Positions 44,984 to 54,686 of a stretch of DNA of 64,000 nt are shown here, piece by piece. The position numbers and the translations under genes are program-made. Position 1 is the first letter of the stretch, and each line of letters begins with the position of its first letter. The DNA is from Granulicella sp. S156 (lineage in GTDB: Bacteria > Acidobacteriota > Terriglobia > Terriglobales > Acidobacteriaceae): the NCBI RefSeq assembly GCF_009766105.1, contig NZ_LMUH01000025.1:563190-627189 (forward strand), written 5' to 3'. Below the pieces are notes generated by a model that made no database searches, was not told the DNA's origin, and saw only the letters and a list, made by a program, of their open reading frames with translations.

Positions 44984-45766
44984 TTGAGTCAACGTCATCA
45001 CGATGGAAGCGCTGGAGATGCGAACTACGGCGTGATCGGAAGCACCTATACACAGTATCGTCAGCCGGAACCTCGCATAGCGCAGTTCATTGACAAGGCA
45101 TTGGCAGGGGCTCGGACGGTGCTAAACGTTGGAGCCGGAGCAGGCTCTTACGAACCCCTGGATCGGGACGTAACTGCTGTCGAACCCTCGGCCTCCATGC
45201 GGGAAAAGCGCCCAGCCCACCTCTCGCGGGCTATCGATGCCACAGCCGAGCATCTCCCGTTCGAGGACAACCAATTCGATGCCGGCATGGCGTCGTTCAC
45301 GGTACATCAGTGGCCAGATCTGCAGGCTGGTCTCCGGCAGATGCGGCGTGTGACCCGCGGCCCCGTGCTCATCCTCACTTGCGACCCAGATGCCTTGGAT
45401 CGATTTTGGTTGAACGCATACTCTCCTGAAGTAATTTCTGTAGAAGCTCGTCGCTATCCAGCGATAAGCACCATAGCGTCCACCTTAGGAGACCACACCT
45501 CGGTCCTCTCGGTTCCCATTCCCTTGAACTGCGTCGATGGCTTCGGCGAAGCCTATTACGGCCGGCCAGAACGTCTTCTGGAGCAAGGCGCAAGGCTGGC
45601 AAATTCGGCATGGAGCTTCGTTGAGCCGTCCGCACAGAAACGCTTTGTGGAGACGTTGCGTCAGGACCTGACAGAAGGCACGTGGGACAGGAAGTATGGT
45701 TATCTACGCACACAACCGGAGCTTGACGGTTCTCTGAGACTCATCGTCGGGCATGGTGCATCTTGA
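44984..45766 (+). CDS. SAM-dependent methyltransferase (UbiE/COQ5-like fold)
   Basis: A 260-residue protein from TTG 44984 (AAGGAA upstream). Motif I is VLNVGAGAGSYEP, followed by VTAVEPSASM, ATAEHLPFEDNQFDAGMASFTVHQW (motif II) and GPVLILTCDP. The C-terminal region (FWLNAYSPEV, RYPAISTIASTLGDHT) is typical of Methyltransf_11 proteins with a small-molecule substrate that cannot be named. It is divergent from the LysR gene, a common arrangement for a regulated target. Confidence 0.8.
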   Translation: MSQRHHDGSAGDANYGVIGSTYTQYRQPEPRIAQFIDKALAGARTVLNVGAGAGSYEPLDRDVTAVEPSASMREKRPAHLSRAIDATAEHLPFEDNQFDAGMASFTVHQWPDLQAGLRQMRRVTRGPVLILTCDPDALDRFWLNAYSPEVISVEARRYPAISTIASTLGDHTSVLSVPIPLNCVDGFGEAYYGRPERLLEQGARLANSAWSFVEPSAQKRFVETLRQDLTEGTWDRKYGYLRTQPELDGSLRLIVGHGAS

Positions 45767-45804
45767 TCGCGGCAAGCTGAGTCCGCTTCCTGGTTTGCCG
45801 AACA

Positions 45805-46356
45805 TCAGAATAGAGAGGATTGCTGCTGTGGAATCTTCCGCAGGCTGGCTTCATGCTCCAGAAGCCAGCGTTTGCGTTCGATACCGCCGCCATAGCCGGT
45901 GAGTGAACCGTTCGCTCCGATCACACGGTGGCACGGTACGACAACCCCAATCGGATTGGAGCCATTGGCCAATCCCACGGCCCTGACTGCGGCTGGCCGG
46001 CCGATTCGTTTAGCAAGTTCCGCGTAAGACACAGTAGTGCCACAGGTAATCTCTCTCAGTGCCCCCCACACCTCGCGCTGAAAAGGTGTGCCTCCTGTTT
46101 GCACCGGCAGGTGATCGATTGCCGTAAGCTCTCCCGCAAAGTAGCTACCGATCGCATCGGCTAATCCGTTTGGATTGCGAGCGGGTGTGAGCGTGAATCC
46201 ATCTTCCCCATAGTGAAGCCGCAGGAAGCGGCGCATACGTTCCTCATGATCTGTCCAGTCAACAGCGCGCAGATTCCCTTCGCGATCCGCCACGATCAGC
46301 ATCTCGCCGATGGATGTGTCGAGTCGATCGATCAACAACTGCAATACCTCACTCAT
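45805..46356 (-). CDS. ogt: methylated-DNA--protein-cysteine methyltransferase
   Basis: A 183-residue O6-alkylguanine repair protein. The active site PCHRVIGANGSLTGYGGG holds the acceptor Cys, preceded by GTTVSYAELAKRIG (helix-turn-helix) and VRAVGLANGSNPI. It repairs O6-methylguanine by suicide transfer. Its start overlaps the stop of the Ada-AlkA gene by 8 bases, forming an alkylation-repair operon. Confidence 0.93.
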   Translation of the reverse strand: MSEVLQLLIDRLDTSIGEMLIVADREGNLRAVDWTDHEERMRRFLRLHYGEDGFTLTPARNPNGLADAIGSYFAGELTAIDHLPVQTGGTPFQREVWGALREITCGTTVSYAELAKRIGRPAAVRAVGLANGSNPIGVVVPCHRVIGANGSLTGYGGGIERKRWLLEHEASLRKIPQQQSSLF

Positions 46357-47851
46357 GCGAACTCCTATTCGTAGAAATCACATGGGCGTCTGCCGCCCAG
46401 AGATGTTGCGCAGCGTAAGCGCGCCATGGACGCCATGACTCCGCACGTTTAAGAAGGCCAGCTGAAGTTAGCCGCGCGCCATCGACTATAGCTGCACCGC
46501 GTAGCAGGCCGATGTCGGACGCAGGAAAGGCGTCCATCTCGCGAATAGCGCGCAACGCAATATATTGAGCTGTCCATTCGCCAACGCCGCGGATCGTGCG
46601 CAGTCGCGCAATCGCTTCTTCAATGGTTCCAAAGGGGCGAAACAGATTTGGGTCAGACACCGTAGCTTCCGCCAACGCCTTCAACGACACCTGACGCGCC
46701 CCTGGCATGCCGAGGCCGATGGATGCTGCAGAAGCAAGACGCTTTGCTGTAGGAAACACATGGGACAGTCCCGGATGAACCCTATAGCCCATCGGCACAG
46801 GCTTGCCGTGAAGTTGAACGAGCTGTCCCGCAAGCCGTCGTGCAGCGATGACGCTGACCTGCTGGCCGAGAATCGCACGCACCGCCAGCTCAAAGCCATC
46901 CCATCCACCGGGCGCACGCAACCCGGGACGGCGCGCCACCAGAGGCGCAAGCAGCGGATCGCAGGAGAGGTGAGCATCAATCGTCTCAATATCCGCGCCA
47001 AGATCGAACAGGCGACGCACGCGGGCCACGATAGTCGGTAACGATCTCACCTTCGGAAATCGGATCGTGATCCCAAGACTCTGCCACTGCGGCAAGTGCA
47101 TCACTTCTACGCTTCCGACAGAACCATCTATCTCAACCGTACGCAGATATCTTCCGTTCTCCACCACTTCAACGCCTGGAATCGCACGCATCTGCAAGTG
47201 GCCGAGTATGGACTCCCAGTCATAAGGAGGCCTATATCGCAGTCGAAGCGTCACACCTGCGTCCGCCCCCGCAGGGTTCGCGGAGTTCTTTCGCCGCAAA
47301 GCGCTGGGAGGGCGTTGAAAGAGCTCACGGAAGATCTCATTGAATCGCCGCAAGCTGCCGAATCCAGAGGCCAGCGCGACTTCCGTCATGGGCATCCGCG
47401 TCTCATGAATGAGCTGCTTGGCAAAAAGCACACGCCGAGTCTGGGCCACCGAGATGGGCGAGGCTCCGAGATGTTGAAGAAACAATCGGCGGAGCTGGCG
47501 TTCGCCCAGGCCAAGACGTTCGGCCAGCTTTTCAACGCTTGCTCCATCGCCATCAAGGGCGCCATCGTTAATGAGAGCCAGTGCGCGGGAAACGGTGTTC
47601 GATGTTCCACGCCATGAGGCCAGGTCGGGAGCTGTCTCCGGCCGGCAACGCAGGCACGGGCGAAAGCCCGCGTCCTGCGCCGCTGCCGCCGAACCGAAAA
47701 AGCGGCAATTCTCAAACTTCGCGGTACGCGCTGGGCAGACAGGCCGGCAATAGATACCTGTCGATGTGACACCTACAAACAATAGGCCGTCAAAACGGGC
47801 ATCCCGGCTCTGTAGAGCGCGATAGCAGACCTCTTGATCGGGCAGTTCCAT
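46349..47851 (-). CDS. Ada-type regulator fused to AlkA 3-methyladenine glycosylase
   Basis: A 500-residue three-part protein. Residues ~1-80 are the Ada zinc domain with the Cys set GIYCRPVCPAR and RPCLRCRPE (the methyl acceptor is one of these). Residues ~85-195 are an AraC-type HTH (SVEKLAERLGLGERQLRRLF). From ~200 to the end is an AlkA glycosylase with the helix-hairpin-helix (TIRGVGEWTAQYIALRA) and catalytic Asp in FPASDIGLL. It should sense methylphosphotriesters, activate its own operon and excise alkylated bases. Ogt is encoded just downstream with an overlap. Confidence 0.92.
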   Translation of the reverse strand: MELPDQEVCYRALQSRDARFDGLLFVGVTSTGIYCRPVCPARTAKFENCRFFGSAAAAQDAGFRPCLRCRPETAPDLASWRGTSNTVSRALALINDGALDGDGASVEKLAERLGLGERQLRRLFLQHLGASPISVAQTRRVLFAKQLIHETRMPMTEVALASGFGSLRRFNEIFRELFQRPPSALRRKNSANPAGADAGVTLRLRYRPPYDWESILGHLQMRAIPGVEVVENGRYLRTVEIDGSVGSVEVMHLPQWQSLGITIRFPKVRSLPTIVARVRRLFDLGADIETIDAHLSCDPLLAPLVARRPGLRAPGGWDGFELAVRAILGQQVSVIAARRLAGQLVQLHGKPVPMGYRVHPGLSHVFPTAKRLASAASIGLGMPGARQVSLKALAEATVSDPNLFRPFGTIEEAIARLRTIRGVGEWTAQYIALRAIREMDAFPASDIGLLRGAAIVDGARLTSAGLLKRAESWRPWRAYAAQHLWAADAHVISTNRSSHE

Positions 47852-47941
47852 ACGAGAATGTTCTCACTGATTGAAGGAACAAACTCGCGCTTTTCGGACA
47901 TGGTCATTTATGCCGCTGCTCCCAATCCTGAAATAAGAGGA

Positions 47942-48625
47942 TTAGCCAACGAGAAATCCGATTCCATCAATAAGAAAGTGAGCGATCATATTGCTGGCAA
48001 GATCGCGCCGGAAGAGGTAAAGCCCCGTCAAAACAGCCCCGCCGAATGCCGCGACGATAAGATGAGCCCCTCCCCAATAACCCAGGTGCGCCATCGTGAA
48101 GATTGAGAAAGAGATCGCTGCAGCCAGCCACCGAAAACCCATGATCTCAGTGAGGCGCTCAATCATGAAACCGCGATAGTAAAGCTCTTCGAGAACAGCC
48201 GCGCGGATAACAACCAAAACACGAAACCAAAGGGGCGTGGCTTTCACCGCCTCCAACGCGCCTTGCTTGTCAGCCAACCCAAAGGCCGGAAAGATGACCA
48301 TATAGATGAACGCAAATCCCGCGACCATAATGGCCCCTGCGGCAAAGCCAAATGCGATGCTCTTCCAGGTTGGCCGTTTGAGTCCCACCGACGAGATTGG
48401 CCTGCGTTCGATAAAAAGAACATACGCAATCAGGTTTGCAACAAGCACCCAAAACACGGCCTCGCGTCCGGTCTGTGCCGCCAGGCTGTCTCCTGGCACT
48501 AAGTAATCGGCGATCGGCAGTTGAAGAACCATCAAAAGTGCAATCGTGCCGGCGGTCCTGGCAAGCGATCTGCCTTTTTCTGGTATCCCATCATTCATTG
48601 GCTGGGTTAATTCTTCGGAAATCAC
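47942..48625 (-). CDS. CPBP family intramembrane metalloprotease
   Basis: About 227 residues from GTG 48625 (GAGGAGGG upstream; ATG 48682 would add a segment without support). There are roughly seven to eight membrane helices. The motifs EELYYRGFMIERL (EExxxR) and a later FSIFTMAHLGY and MIAHFLIDGIG supply the conserved Glu, Arg and His of the CPBP/Abi family, which cleaves or processes peptides in the membrane. It diverges from the TetR gene at 48776, and the operator between them could control both. Confidence 0.85.
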   Translation of the reverse strand: MISEELTQPMNDGIPEKGRSLARTAGTIALLMVLQLPIADYLVPGDSLAAQTGREAVFWVLVANLIAYVLFIERRPISSVGLKRPTWKSIAFGFAAGAIMVAGFAFIYMVIFPAFGLADKQGALEAVKATPLWFRVLVVIRAAVLEELYYRGFMIERLTEIMGFRWLAAAISFSIFTMAHLGYWGGAHLIVAAFGGAVLTGLYLFRRDLASNMIAHFLIDGIGFLVG

Positions 48626-48744
48626 GCTTCCCTCCTCTTGCCTTTTCCAAAACGTCACGCAGTGAGTTTCGATCGTATCCATGCATTTGTGCAGACACAG
48701 CGTTCACGGGTTTATGAACTCCGCCGAGGAACTCAATCCTTGAC

Positions 48745-48776
48745 TGTAACGACCGTAACATGTAACGATCGTGTCA
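48745..48776. promoter_or_regulatory. two abutting 16-bp palindromic operators upstream of tetR
   Basis: TGTAACGACCGTAACA (48745-48760) and TGTAACGATCGTGTCA (48761-48776) lie end to end. Each is nearly palindromic around a central ACG/CGT core, and the second reaches the A of the tetR ATG. This fits a TetR-family autorepressor site, also within range of the divergent CPBP promoter. Confidence 0.7.
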
Positions 48777-49387
48777 TGTCAAGTAGAAAAATGGAATTGC
48801 TCGACGCTGCGCTTAACTACCTGCTGGAACATGGAGTGGCGAACGTGTCGTTACGGCCGATGGCAGCTCAGCTCGGAACCAGCCCGCGGATATTGATGTT
48901 TCATTTCAAGTCAAAGGAAGAGCTGCTGCAGGAAGTACTGCAAGAGCTGCACTCACGCCTGCAGGTCTCACTGACGAAGATGGCATCCTCGGATATTGGA
49001 CCGCAACGGGTCGCGCCACTGAAACAATTTTGGCAGTGGGCGATCAGGAAAGAGAACTATCCTCACTTGCGGTTGCTCTATGAGTTCCAGATCGTCGCTG
49101 CCCAGAACCCGGTTGAATACGGCCGCTATCTGAAAAAGACCTCCAGCGACTGGCACGCGATCGCACTTGGGGTAATGTCGTCACCTATGCGAAACGATGC
49201 TATGGCAACCATCTGCATTGCCCTATTCGACGGGCTGATTCTTGAACTGATGAATGGAGGCGACCGTCAGAAATTAACCAAGGCTCTGGATCACTTTATC
49301 TCGATCGTATCGCCCGCATCAGCAAGTACGACCACAGCCGATCGAAGCAGCCGCAAGCCTGCGAAGAAGACCGATGCGCGTTTATGA
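48776..49387 (+). CDS. TetR family transcriptional regulator
   Basis: 203 residues from ATG 48776, chosen because it opens on a normal TetR helix (MSSRKMELLDAALNYLLEHG) and because the earlier frame from 48638 crosses the operator. The HTH is VSLRPMAAQLGTSPRILMFHFKSKEELL. The ligand domain has no identifiable match. A Ser/Lys-rich tail ends the protein. Two 16-bp operators lie at its start. Confidence 0.85.
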   Translation: MSSRKMELLDAALNYLLEHGVANVSLRPMAAQLGTSPRILMFHFKSKEELLQEVLQELHSRLQVSLTKMASSDIGPQRVAPLKQFWQWAIRKENYPHLRLLYEFQIVAAQNPVEYGRYLKKTSSDWHAIALGVMSSPMRNDAMATICIALFDGLILELMNGGDRQKLTKALDHFISIVSPASASTTTADRSSRKPAKKTDARL

Positions 49388-49423
49388 TGTTTTGACTCTA
49401 GTTCATAAAACCGGAGGTCCGCG

Positions 49424-49639
49424 GTGCGTGATTCGGCAAGTTTGTCCCCAATGCACTTCCATTCCCGGCGTACCTTCTTGCGTGGTGTAGCTGCTGCTGT
49501 TTGCATCGGAACCACTTCTAAAAGAGGAACTGCACAATCCATGCATCGTCGCCTCACTATTCTCGACGCGCCGTCAAATCTCGGACTGAAGCCTCCCGCT
49601 CTAGGAAAGGAACCCGGCGTCAGGCAAATGGCGCGTTAA
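49424..49639 (+). pseudogene. remnant of a Tat-exported arginase-family protein
   Basis: 71 residues only. Residues ~14-32 form a Tat-type signal (SRRTFLRGVAAAVCIG), and the rest (LTILDAPSNLGLKPPALGKEPGVRQMAR) matches the first ~30 residues of arginase/agmatinase-family proteins, which run to 300 or more. The frame then ends and no metal-binding arginase motif is found downstream before the next gene. GGAGGT precedes the GTG start, so expression is possible. Most likely a gene decayed after a deletion. Confidence 0.6.
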
Positions 49640-49772
49640 GCTGTTGGCTCAGGCTTTCGCTTAGATCAATCGCTCGTCTCGTTCCCTGCATAGTTTCCAT
49701 TGCTCCCTGCAAACCGCTGGCAAGCTCTCGCCTCACTCCTGAAAGTGGAGTCTGAGGAAGCGAGAGTCCGGC

Positions 49773-52538
49773 ATGAGCCTAAAGAGTTGGAGACTGCTAG
49801 TCGCACTAACGGGTGTGCTGAACCCGCTAGTGCTATTGGCACAGGCCCCATGTACGACCGGCTTTCGCGTCGAAGGCGCTGTTACAGATCCAACCAGCGC
49901 CGTCATCCCTGGAGCACAGGTGCGAGGCTCCGACGGAGAACAGAGCGTGAGCGATGCGGCAGGACAGTATGTCCTGCCTTGCGTCCGCAGCAGGTCAATC
50001 GCGATTACCGTGGAGGCCGAGGGCTTTGAGGGAAAGACCGTGAGTGTCAGCGCCCGGTCGGGAAGGCTTGCAACAACGAACGTGCAGTTAGAGATCGCCG
50101 CCGTGCAAGCCTCCGTACAGGTAAGCGCCGATACGGCTGCCACCGATACCGATCAAGCCGGAAGCGCCGTGACACTTAACACTAGTGAGGTTCAACAACT
50201 CGCCGACGATCCGGACGATTTTCTGCGTCAGCTTCAGGTCCTAGCATCCGGTGCCGGCGGAGATCCAACCTCTGTCCTCATTCGAGTCGATGGGTTTCAG
50301 AATGGAAGCGCGCTTCCTCCCAAAGGGGCAATCGCCTCTATTCGCGTCGCCTCTGATCTCTTTTCATCTGAGTATTCCTCTCCTCCCTGGGGAGGTGGAC
50401 AGGTCGACATCTTCACGAAACCCGGCGCAGACACATTCCACGGCTCGCTCTTCTTCACCGATAGCGATGGCAGCTTCAATGCCACCGATCCGTTCTCCCT
50501 TACCGCAACCCCGGCGAGCAAGAGGCGCTACGGCTTTGAACTGAGCGGACCCATTGTTCAGAAGAAGAGTGGTTTTTCCCTGGCACTCGAAAAGCGCGAC
50601 ATCAATGAGTTCGAGGTGATCAACGCGCAGACTCTGGATGCGAACAACACACTTGTGCCGCTGCAACAGACGGTTGCGGCTCCGCAGAGGCTCTGGATTG
50701 CGTCCGCCCGTGGAGACTTGCAAGTCGCGCCCAACGATATTGCTGCATTTTCCTTCTCGGCCAACGTCAACAATCGCGGCAATCAGGGTGCCGGAGGACT
50801 TACGCTTGCTGAGGCCGGATACGACAGCCTGGTGAGCGAGTACGATCTCCGCCTGATCAATACGCTAACGCTGAATGCGAATACGCTGCATGAGACCCGG
50901 ATTGGCTATACATGGAAGCGCACCGGGGAGACGCCGCTATCGACGGCCCCATCGCTCCAGGTAGCCGGCTACTTCACCAGCGGCGGAGCCACGGCCCAGA
51001 ATCTGAACGATCGCGAGCGCGATCTCGAAGTGGATGACGATGTGATGCTCACCCGCGGCAAGCATGAGTTGAAGATCGGTGCACAGGCACTGGGCATGTT
51101 CGTGCATGACGATGATCCGAACACCTTCAACGGGGCCTACGTGTTCGGCGGCGGCAGTGCGCCGGTACTGGATGCGAACAACAACCCTACCGGCGAGACC
51201 GAGACCATCACGCCGATCCAGCAGTACGAGCGAGCGTTGCAGAGCCTTCCTGGAGGAGCTCCGACAACCTACCAGATCACTACCGGCACGCCGCTGGTCT
51301 CTCTGACACAGTGGCGATTGGGTCTCTATGTGCAGGACAACATCAAGCTCGCACCTCGCCTAACTCTTAACGCTGGACTGCGCTATGCCTTCCAGACAAC
51401 ACCCGATAGCTGGGCTAACTTCGCGCCCCGTCTTGGCCTCGCCTGGGCTGCCGATAAGAAGGAGACCTGGATCTTTCATCTGCGGGGCGGGATCTTCAAT
51501 GGCGCGAACGACCAGGCTTATGCAATCGAGGTCGCGCGGCTGAACGGCAGTCGTCAGCAGCAGACGCTGGTGTACTCACCTGACTATAAAAATCCCTTAA
51601 CACCGGTCCCGGGGGCGATCCAGGTGGGCACTGTGGACCAATTCCCGCACTCCTTAGCGCAGGGAATAGGTTTCACCGTGTACTCCAACGCTGAGCACAT
51701 ATTTCTCCACCAGACGCACATGCAGCTCAATCTCTATTGGGGTGAGGGCTACGACGGTATTCGCATCCGGAACATCAATGCTCCTTTAGTCTCCAGCAGT
51801 ATTGGCACGGCGCCAGATCCAACGGCCGCTCTGCTTGCTCCGCGGCCCATCATGCCCGGAGAAAACATCTTGGAATATCAAAACTCGGGTCATCATACAG
51901 GCGGCCTTGTTTCCTTCAACCTGGACCAGCACAGCTATAAATGGTTCGGATTTCACATGCGATACGCGCACATGAATTTCAGGAGCAATGTTGGCGACGA
52001 TCCGTCTCTCTTCCCTCAGTCAAGCTACAGCGACGCGGGAGAATCGGCGCGCGTCGACTGGCTTCGGCACAACACTGTCAGCATGCTCGGCAACGTCAAT
52101 CTGCCTCTCAAAATCGGACTGATGACGCAGTTCGATGCGGGTGACGGCACGCCCTATGACATCACAACCGGTACGGATAACAACGGCGATGGCGAATTCA
52201 ACGACCGGCCTTCCTATGCCACGGCTCCTGGCCCAGGGGTATATCCCACACGCTTCGGATTGTTGACCGCAAACACCGTCAACGGCAACGTCCCACGCAA
52301 TCTCGGCACCATGCCGGGCGTCGTGCATCTTGATATGAACCTGAACCGTGTGTTCACGCTGAACCCGAAGGACAAGAACCATCCCCGCACCTTTACCTTC
52401 AACATACGCAGCGCCAACCTGCTGAACCACACCAATGTAACTGGCGTGAATACGGTGCTCTCCTCGTCCACGCTGGGGCAACCCATCACCGCTGAGACTG
52501 CCCGGCGCGTGGAACTCGGAGGACGTTTCAGCTTTTGA
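49773..52538 (+). CDS. TonB-dependent receptor with carboxypeptidase-regulatory-like N-terminus
   Basis: A 921-residue outer-membrane receptor. Order: signal peptide (1-23, cleavage near AQA), a carboxypeptidase-regulatory-like Ig fold (FRVEGAVTDPTSAVIPGAQV, to about 105), a plug domain (about 120-225) and a barrel ending in RRVELGGRFSF. Acidobacterial receptors of this plan are usually over 1000 residues, so this one is compact. The substrate is not known. It should be energised by TonB, encoded at 20141. The kinase-regulator pair just downstream on the same strand may control it. Confidence 0.88.
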   Translation: MSLKSWRLLVALTGVLNPLVLLAQAPCTTGFRVEGAVTDPTSAVIPGAQVRGSDGEQSVSDAAGQYVLPCVRSRSIAITVEAEGFEGKTVSVSARSGRLATTNVQLEIAAVQASVQVSADTAATDTDQAGSAVTLNTSEVQQLADDPDDFLRQLQVLASGAGGDPTSVLIRVDGFQNGSALPPKGAIASIRVASDLFSSEYSSPPWGGGQVDIFTKPGADTFHGSLFFTDSDGSFNATDPFSLTATPASKRRYGFELSGPIVQKKSGFSLALEKRDINEFEVINAQTLDANNTLVPLQQTVAAPQRLWIASARGDLQVAPNDIAAFSFSANVNNRGNQGAGGLTLAEAGYDSLVSEYDLRLINTLTLNANTLHETRIGYTWKRTGETPLSTAPSLQVAGYFTSGGATAQNLNDRERDLEVDDDVMLTRGKHELKIGAQALGMFVHDDDPNTFNGAYVFGGGSAPVLDANNNPTGETETITPIQQYERALQSLPGGAPTTYQITTGTPLVSLTQWRLGLYVQDNIKLAPRLTLNAGLRYAFQTTPDSWANFAPRLGLAWAADKKETWIFHLRGGIFNGANDQAYAIEVARLNGSRQQQTLVYSPDYKNPLTPVPGAIQVGTVDQFPHSLAQGIGFTVYSNAEHIFLHQTHMQLNLYWGEGYDGIRIRNINAPLVSSSIGTAPDPTAALLAPRPIMPGENILEYQNSGHHTGGLVSFNLDQHSYKWFGFHMRYAHMNFRSNVGDDPSLFPQSSYSDAGESARVDWLRHNTVSMLGNVNLPLKIGLMTQFDAGDGTPYDITTGTDNNGDGEFNDRPSYATAPGPGVYPTRFGLLTANTVNGNVPRNLGTMPGVVHLDMNLNRVFTLNPKDKNHPRTFTFNIRSANLLNHTNVTGVNTVLSSSTLGQPITAETARRVELGGRFSF

Positions 52539-52605
52539 GAACTACGCATACACTTGTCTGGAGCTTGGATGCCCGGCGAGTCTGTCAACCTACAAGGAGG
52601 ACGAC

Positions 52606-53739
52606 ATGGAAGCCACGATTGCAAAACAACTCACGGTGGGACGCAGCGCTTCAACACGCCTCACGGACGTAGCGGGAACCCTCGCGATACTCGCCATCGC
52701 AGGCGCCCTTGCTGCGATAACCGGAAATGAGTGCCATACCAACCTGACGCTCAATCACATCACAGTGTCTTTCACGCCATCGTTTCTCTATGGTGCAGTC
52801 ACGTGGTTCTGGTGGGCAGCCATCGCGCTCTTGTTTCTCGGGTGTGCCCTGTACAAACCAACGCTTCTGCGATTCTCCGCAGGCGCCGCGTTGTTCCATC
52901 CCCTGGCAGCCTGCCTTCTCGCTGTATCGCACCTGGGTTTGCTGCAACACACAGTCTGGTGGGCAGCAGCACATTGGCCTGCCTGGGGCTCCATGTATCG
53001 CTCCTTCAATCTGGAAACCCCACAGCGCTTTGGTGCGGACCTCGTGATCTATGCGCTCCTCTACGGTTTCTCCAGCCTGATGTATGCGCAATCACAGGCC
53101 CAGCAAGCGGTTATCCAGAAGCTGGAGCTGGAGCGACAGCTCTCTCAGGCACAGCTCCATGTCCTGCAGATGCAGCTGGAGCCACACTTTCTATTCAACA
53201 CACTGAATGCTGTGAACTCACTCGTCGATCTGGGCCGCAATAAGGAAGCCTCGCAGACACTCGCTCATCTCAACACGATCCTGCGCAGCGCCCTGCAGCG
53301 CTCCGCACCGGAGAAGGTTCCGTTCGCCGAAGAGCTACGCATCATAGAGAGCTATCTCACGATCCAGCGCGTTCGCTTCGCCGATCGTCTTCAGATCACA
53401 ATCGACGTAACACCGGAAGCCCTGGAGGGCCTGGTTCCCTGCTTTCTGCTTCAACCCATCATGGAGAATGCCATCCATCACGGCATCGCGCCGATGGAAG
53501 CAGGCGGCATCATTGCAACCTCCATCAAACGCCGCGGCGACAGGCTTTGGATGCAGATACGCGACAACGGCGCAGGATCGAGTGCCACCCCAAGCAAGGG
53601 ACACGGCATCGGCATCCGAAACACGCGAGAGCGGTTGGCCTACTTCTACCCGAATGCCTACGACTTCAAAGCTGGCGGATTAGCGACTGGCGGCTACGAG
53701 GTGACAATAGAGATTCCCTTCGAGCGGGTCGCCGTATGA
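52606..53739 (+). CDS. LytS-type sensor histidine kinase
   Basis: A 377-residue kinase with four or five membrane segments in the first ~165 residues and the short His-kinase domain of the LytS/YehU group: LEPHFLFNTLNAVNSL carries the phosphoacceptor His and Asn. The ATP-binding part has LQPIMENAIHHGI and GHGIGIRNTRERL. AAGGAGG lies before the ATG. The stop overlaps the response-regulator start (ATGA), so it forms a two-component pair with it. The sensed signal, presumably in the membrane, is unknown. Confidence 0.9.
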   Translation: MEATIAKQLTVGRSASTRLTDVAGTLAILAIAGALAAITGNECHTNLTLNHITVSFTPSFLYGAVTWFWWAAIALLFLGCALYKPTLLRFSAGAALFHPLAACLLAVSHLGLLQHTVWWAAAHWPAWGSMYRSFNLETPQRFGADLVIYALLYGFSSLMYAQSQAQQAVIQKLELERQLSQAQLHVLQMQLEPHFLFNTLNAVNSLVDLGRNKEASQTLAHLNTILRSALQRSAPEKVPFAEELRIIESYLTIQRVRFADRLQITIDVTPEALEGLVPCFLLQPIMENAIHHGIAPMEAGGIIATSIKRRGDRLWMQIRDNGAGSSATPSKGHGIGIRNTRERLAYFYPNAYDFKAGGLATGGYEVTIEIPFERVAV

Positions 53740-54509
53740 GTCTTCGTACCGTCACCGTGGACGATGAACCTCTGGCTCGAGAACGGCTCAAGTTTCTGCT
53801 GGCCGATGAAACTGATATTCAGATCGTCGCCGAGTGCAAGAACGGAGCCGAGGCCGTTGCCTATCTGCAATCGCAGCCGGTCGACCTCCTGTTCCTCGAT
53901 ATCCAGATGCCTCTTATGAGCGGTCTGGAAGTCGTGCAACAGGTAGGCATGTTTCACCTTCCACCGACCGTCTTCATCACCGCGTATCAGGAGCACGCCT
54001 TGCGCGCGTTCGAAGTCAACGCCACCGACTACCTCACCAAGCCCGTCGATCCGCGGCGCCTCAAGCTGGCCCTGGACCGCGTCCGCGAAAGGATCGCTGC
54101 GAAGACAGCACTCCTTACGCAGTCGCAATTTTCATTGGTACTGCAGGGATTGGTCGGCCCTGCAGAGGAACGCAAAGCCTATCTGACACGCCTGGTCGTG
54201 CGAGACGGCACAAAGGACGTTCTGCTCTCCACCGGCTCCATCGAATGGATAGAAGCCGCCGACTACTACAGCAGCCTCCATGTCCAGGGCCGTACCTACA
54301 TGCTGCGCGAGACCATCACCGAGTTGTGCCGCAAACTCGACCCCACCACCTTCGTCCGTGTTCACCGCTCCATCATCGTCAACCTCGACCACGTAAAAGA
54401 GATCCACCGCGAGGGCCCCTCAGAAGGATCGATTGTGCTGACAAACGGCCAGGTTCTCAGAACGAGCAAAGCGGGCCGCCAGAAACTCAGCGAGATCGGC
54501 CAAGTCTGA
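53736..54509 (+). CDS. LytTR family response regulator
   Basis: 257 residues from ATG 53736, which overlaps the kinase stop by 4 bases. Receiver domain: TVDDEPLARE, the phosphoacceptor Asp in LLFLDIQMPLMSG, TAYQEHALRAFEVNATDYLTKP with the conserved Lys. The LytTR DNA-binding domain starts near residue 145: IEWIEAADYYSSLHVQGRTYMLRETI, FVRVHRSIIVNLDHVKEI. It is predicted to bind paired imperfect repeats; no such target was recognised near the receptor gene. Confidence 0.92.
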   Translation: MSLRTVTVDDEPLARERLKFLLADETDIQIVAECKNGAEAVAYLQSQPVDLLFLDIQMPLMSGLEVVQQVGMFHLPPTVFITAYQEHALRAFEVNATDYLTKPVDPRRLKLALDRVRERIAAKTALLTQSQFSLVLQGLVGPAEERKAYLTRLVVRDGTKDVLLSTGSIEWIEAADYYSSLHVQGRTYMLRETITELCRKLDPTTFVRVHRSIIVNLDHVKEIHREGPSEGSIVLTNGQVLRTSKAGRQKLSEIGQV

Positions 54510-54686
54510 TGAGGATCTTTTCGATCCACCTCTACCGTGCCATCCCACACCCACACCACAGCATCAAGGAAACACCATATCCAACTGCAAATAAAAGATT
54601 ATCTACCTCCACAACAAGATCACTCTTCAATTCATCCGATCAGACCGACTCCGGTAATTCCAGATTTTCGATGGAATACCTCTTGC

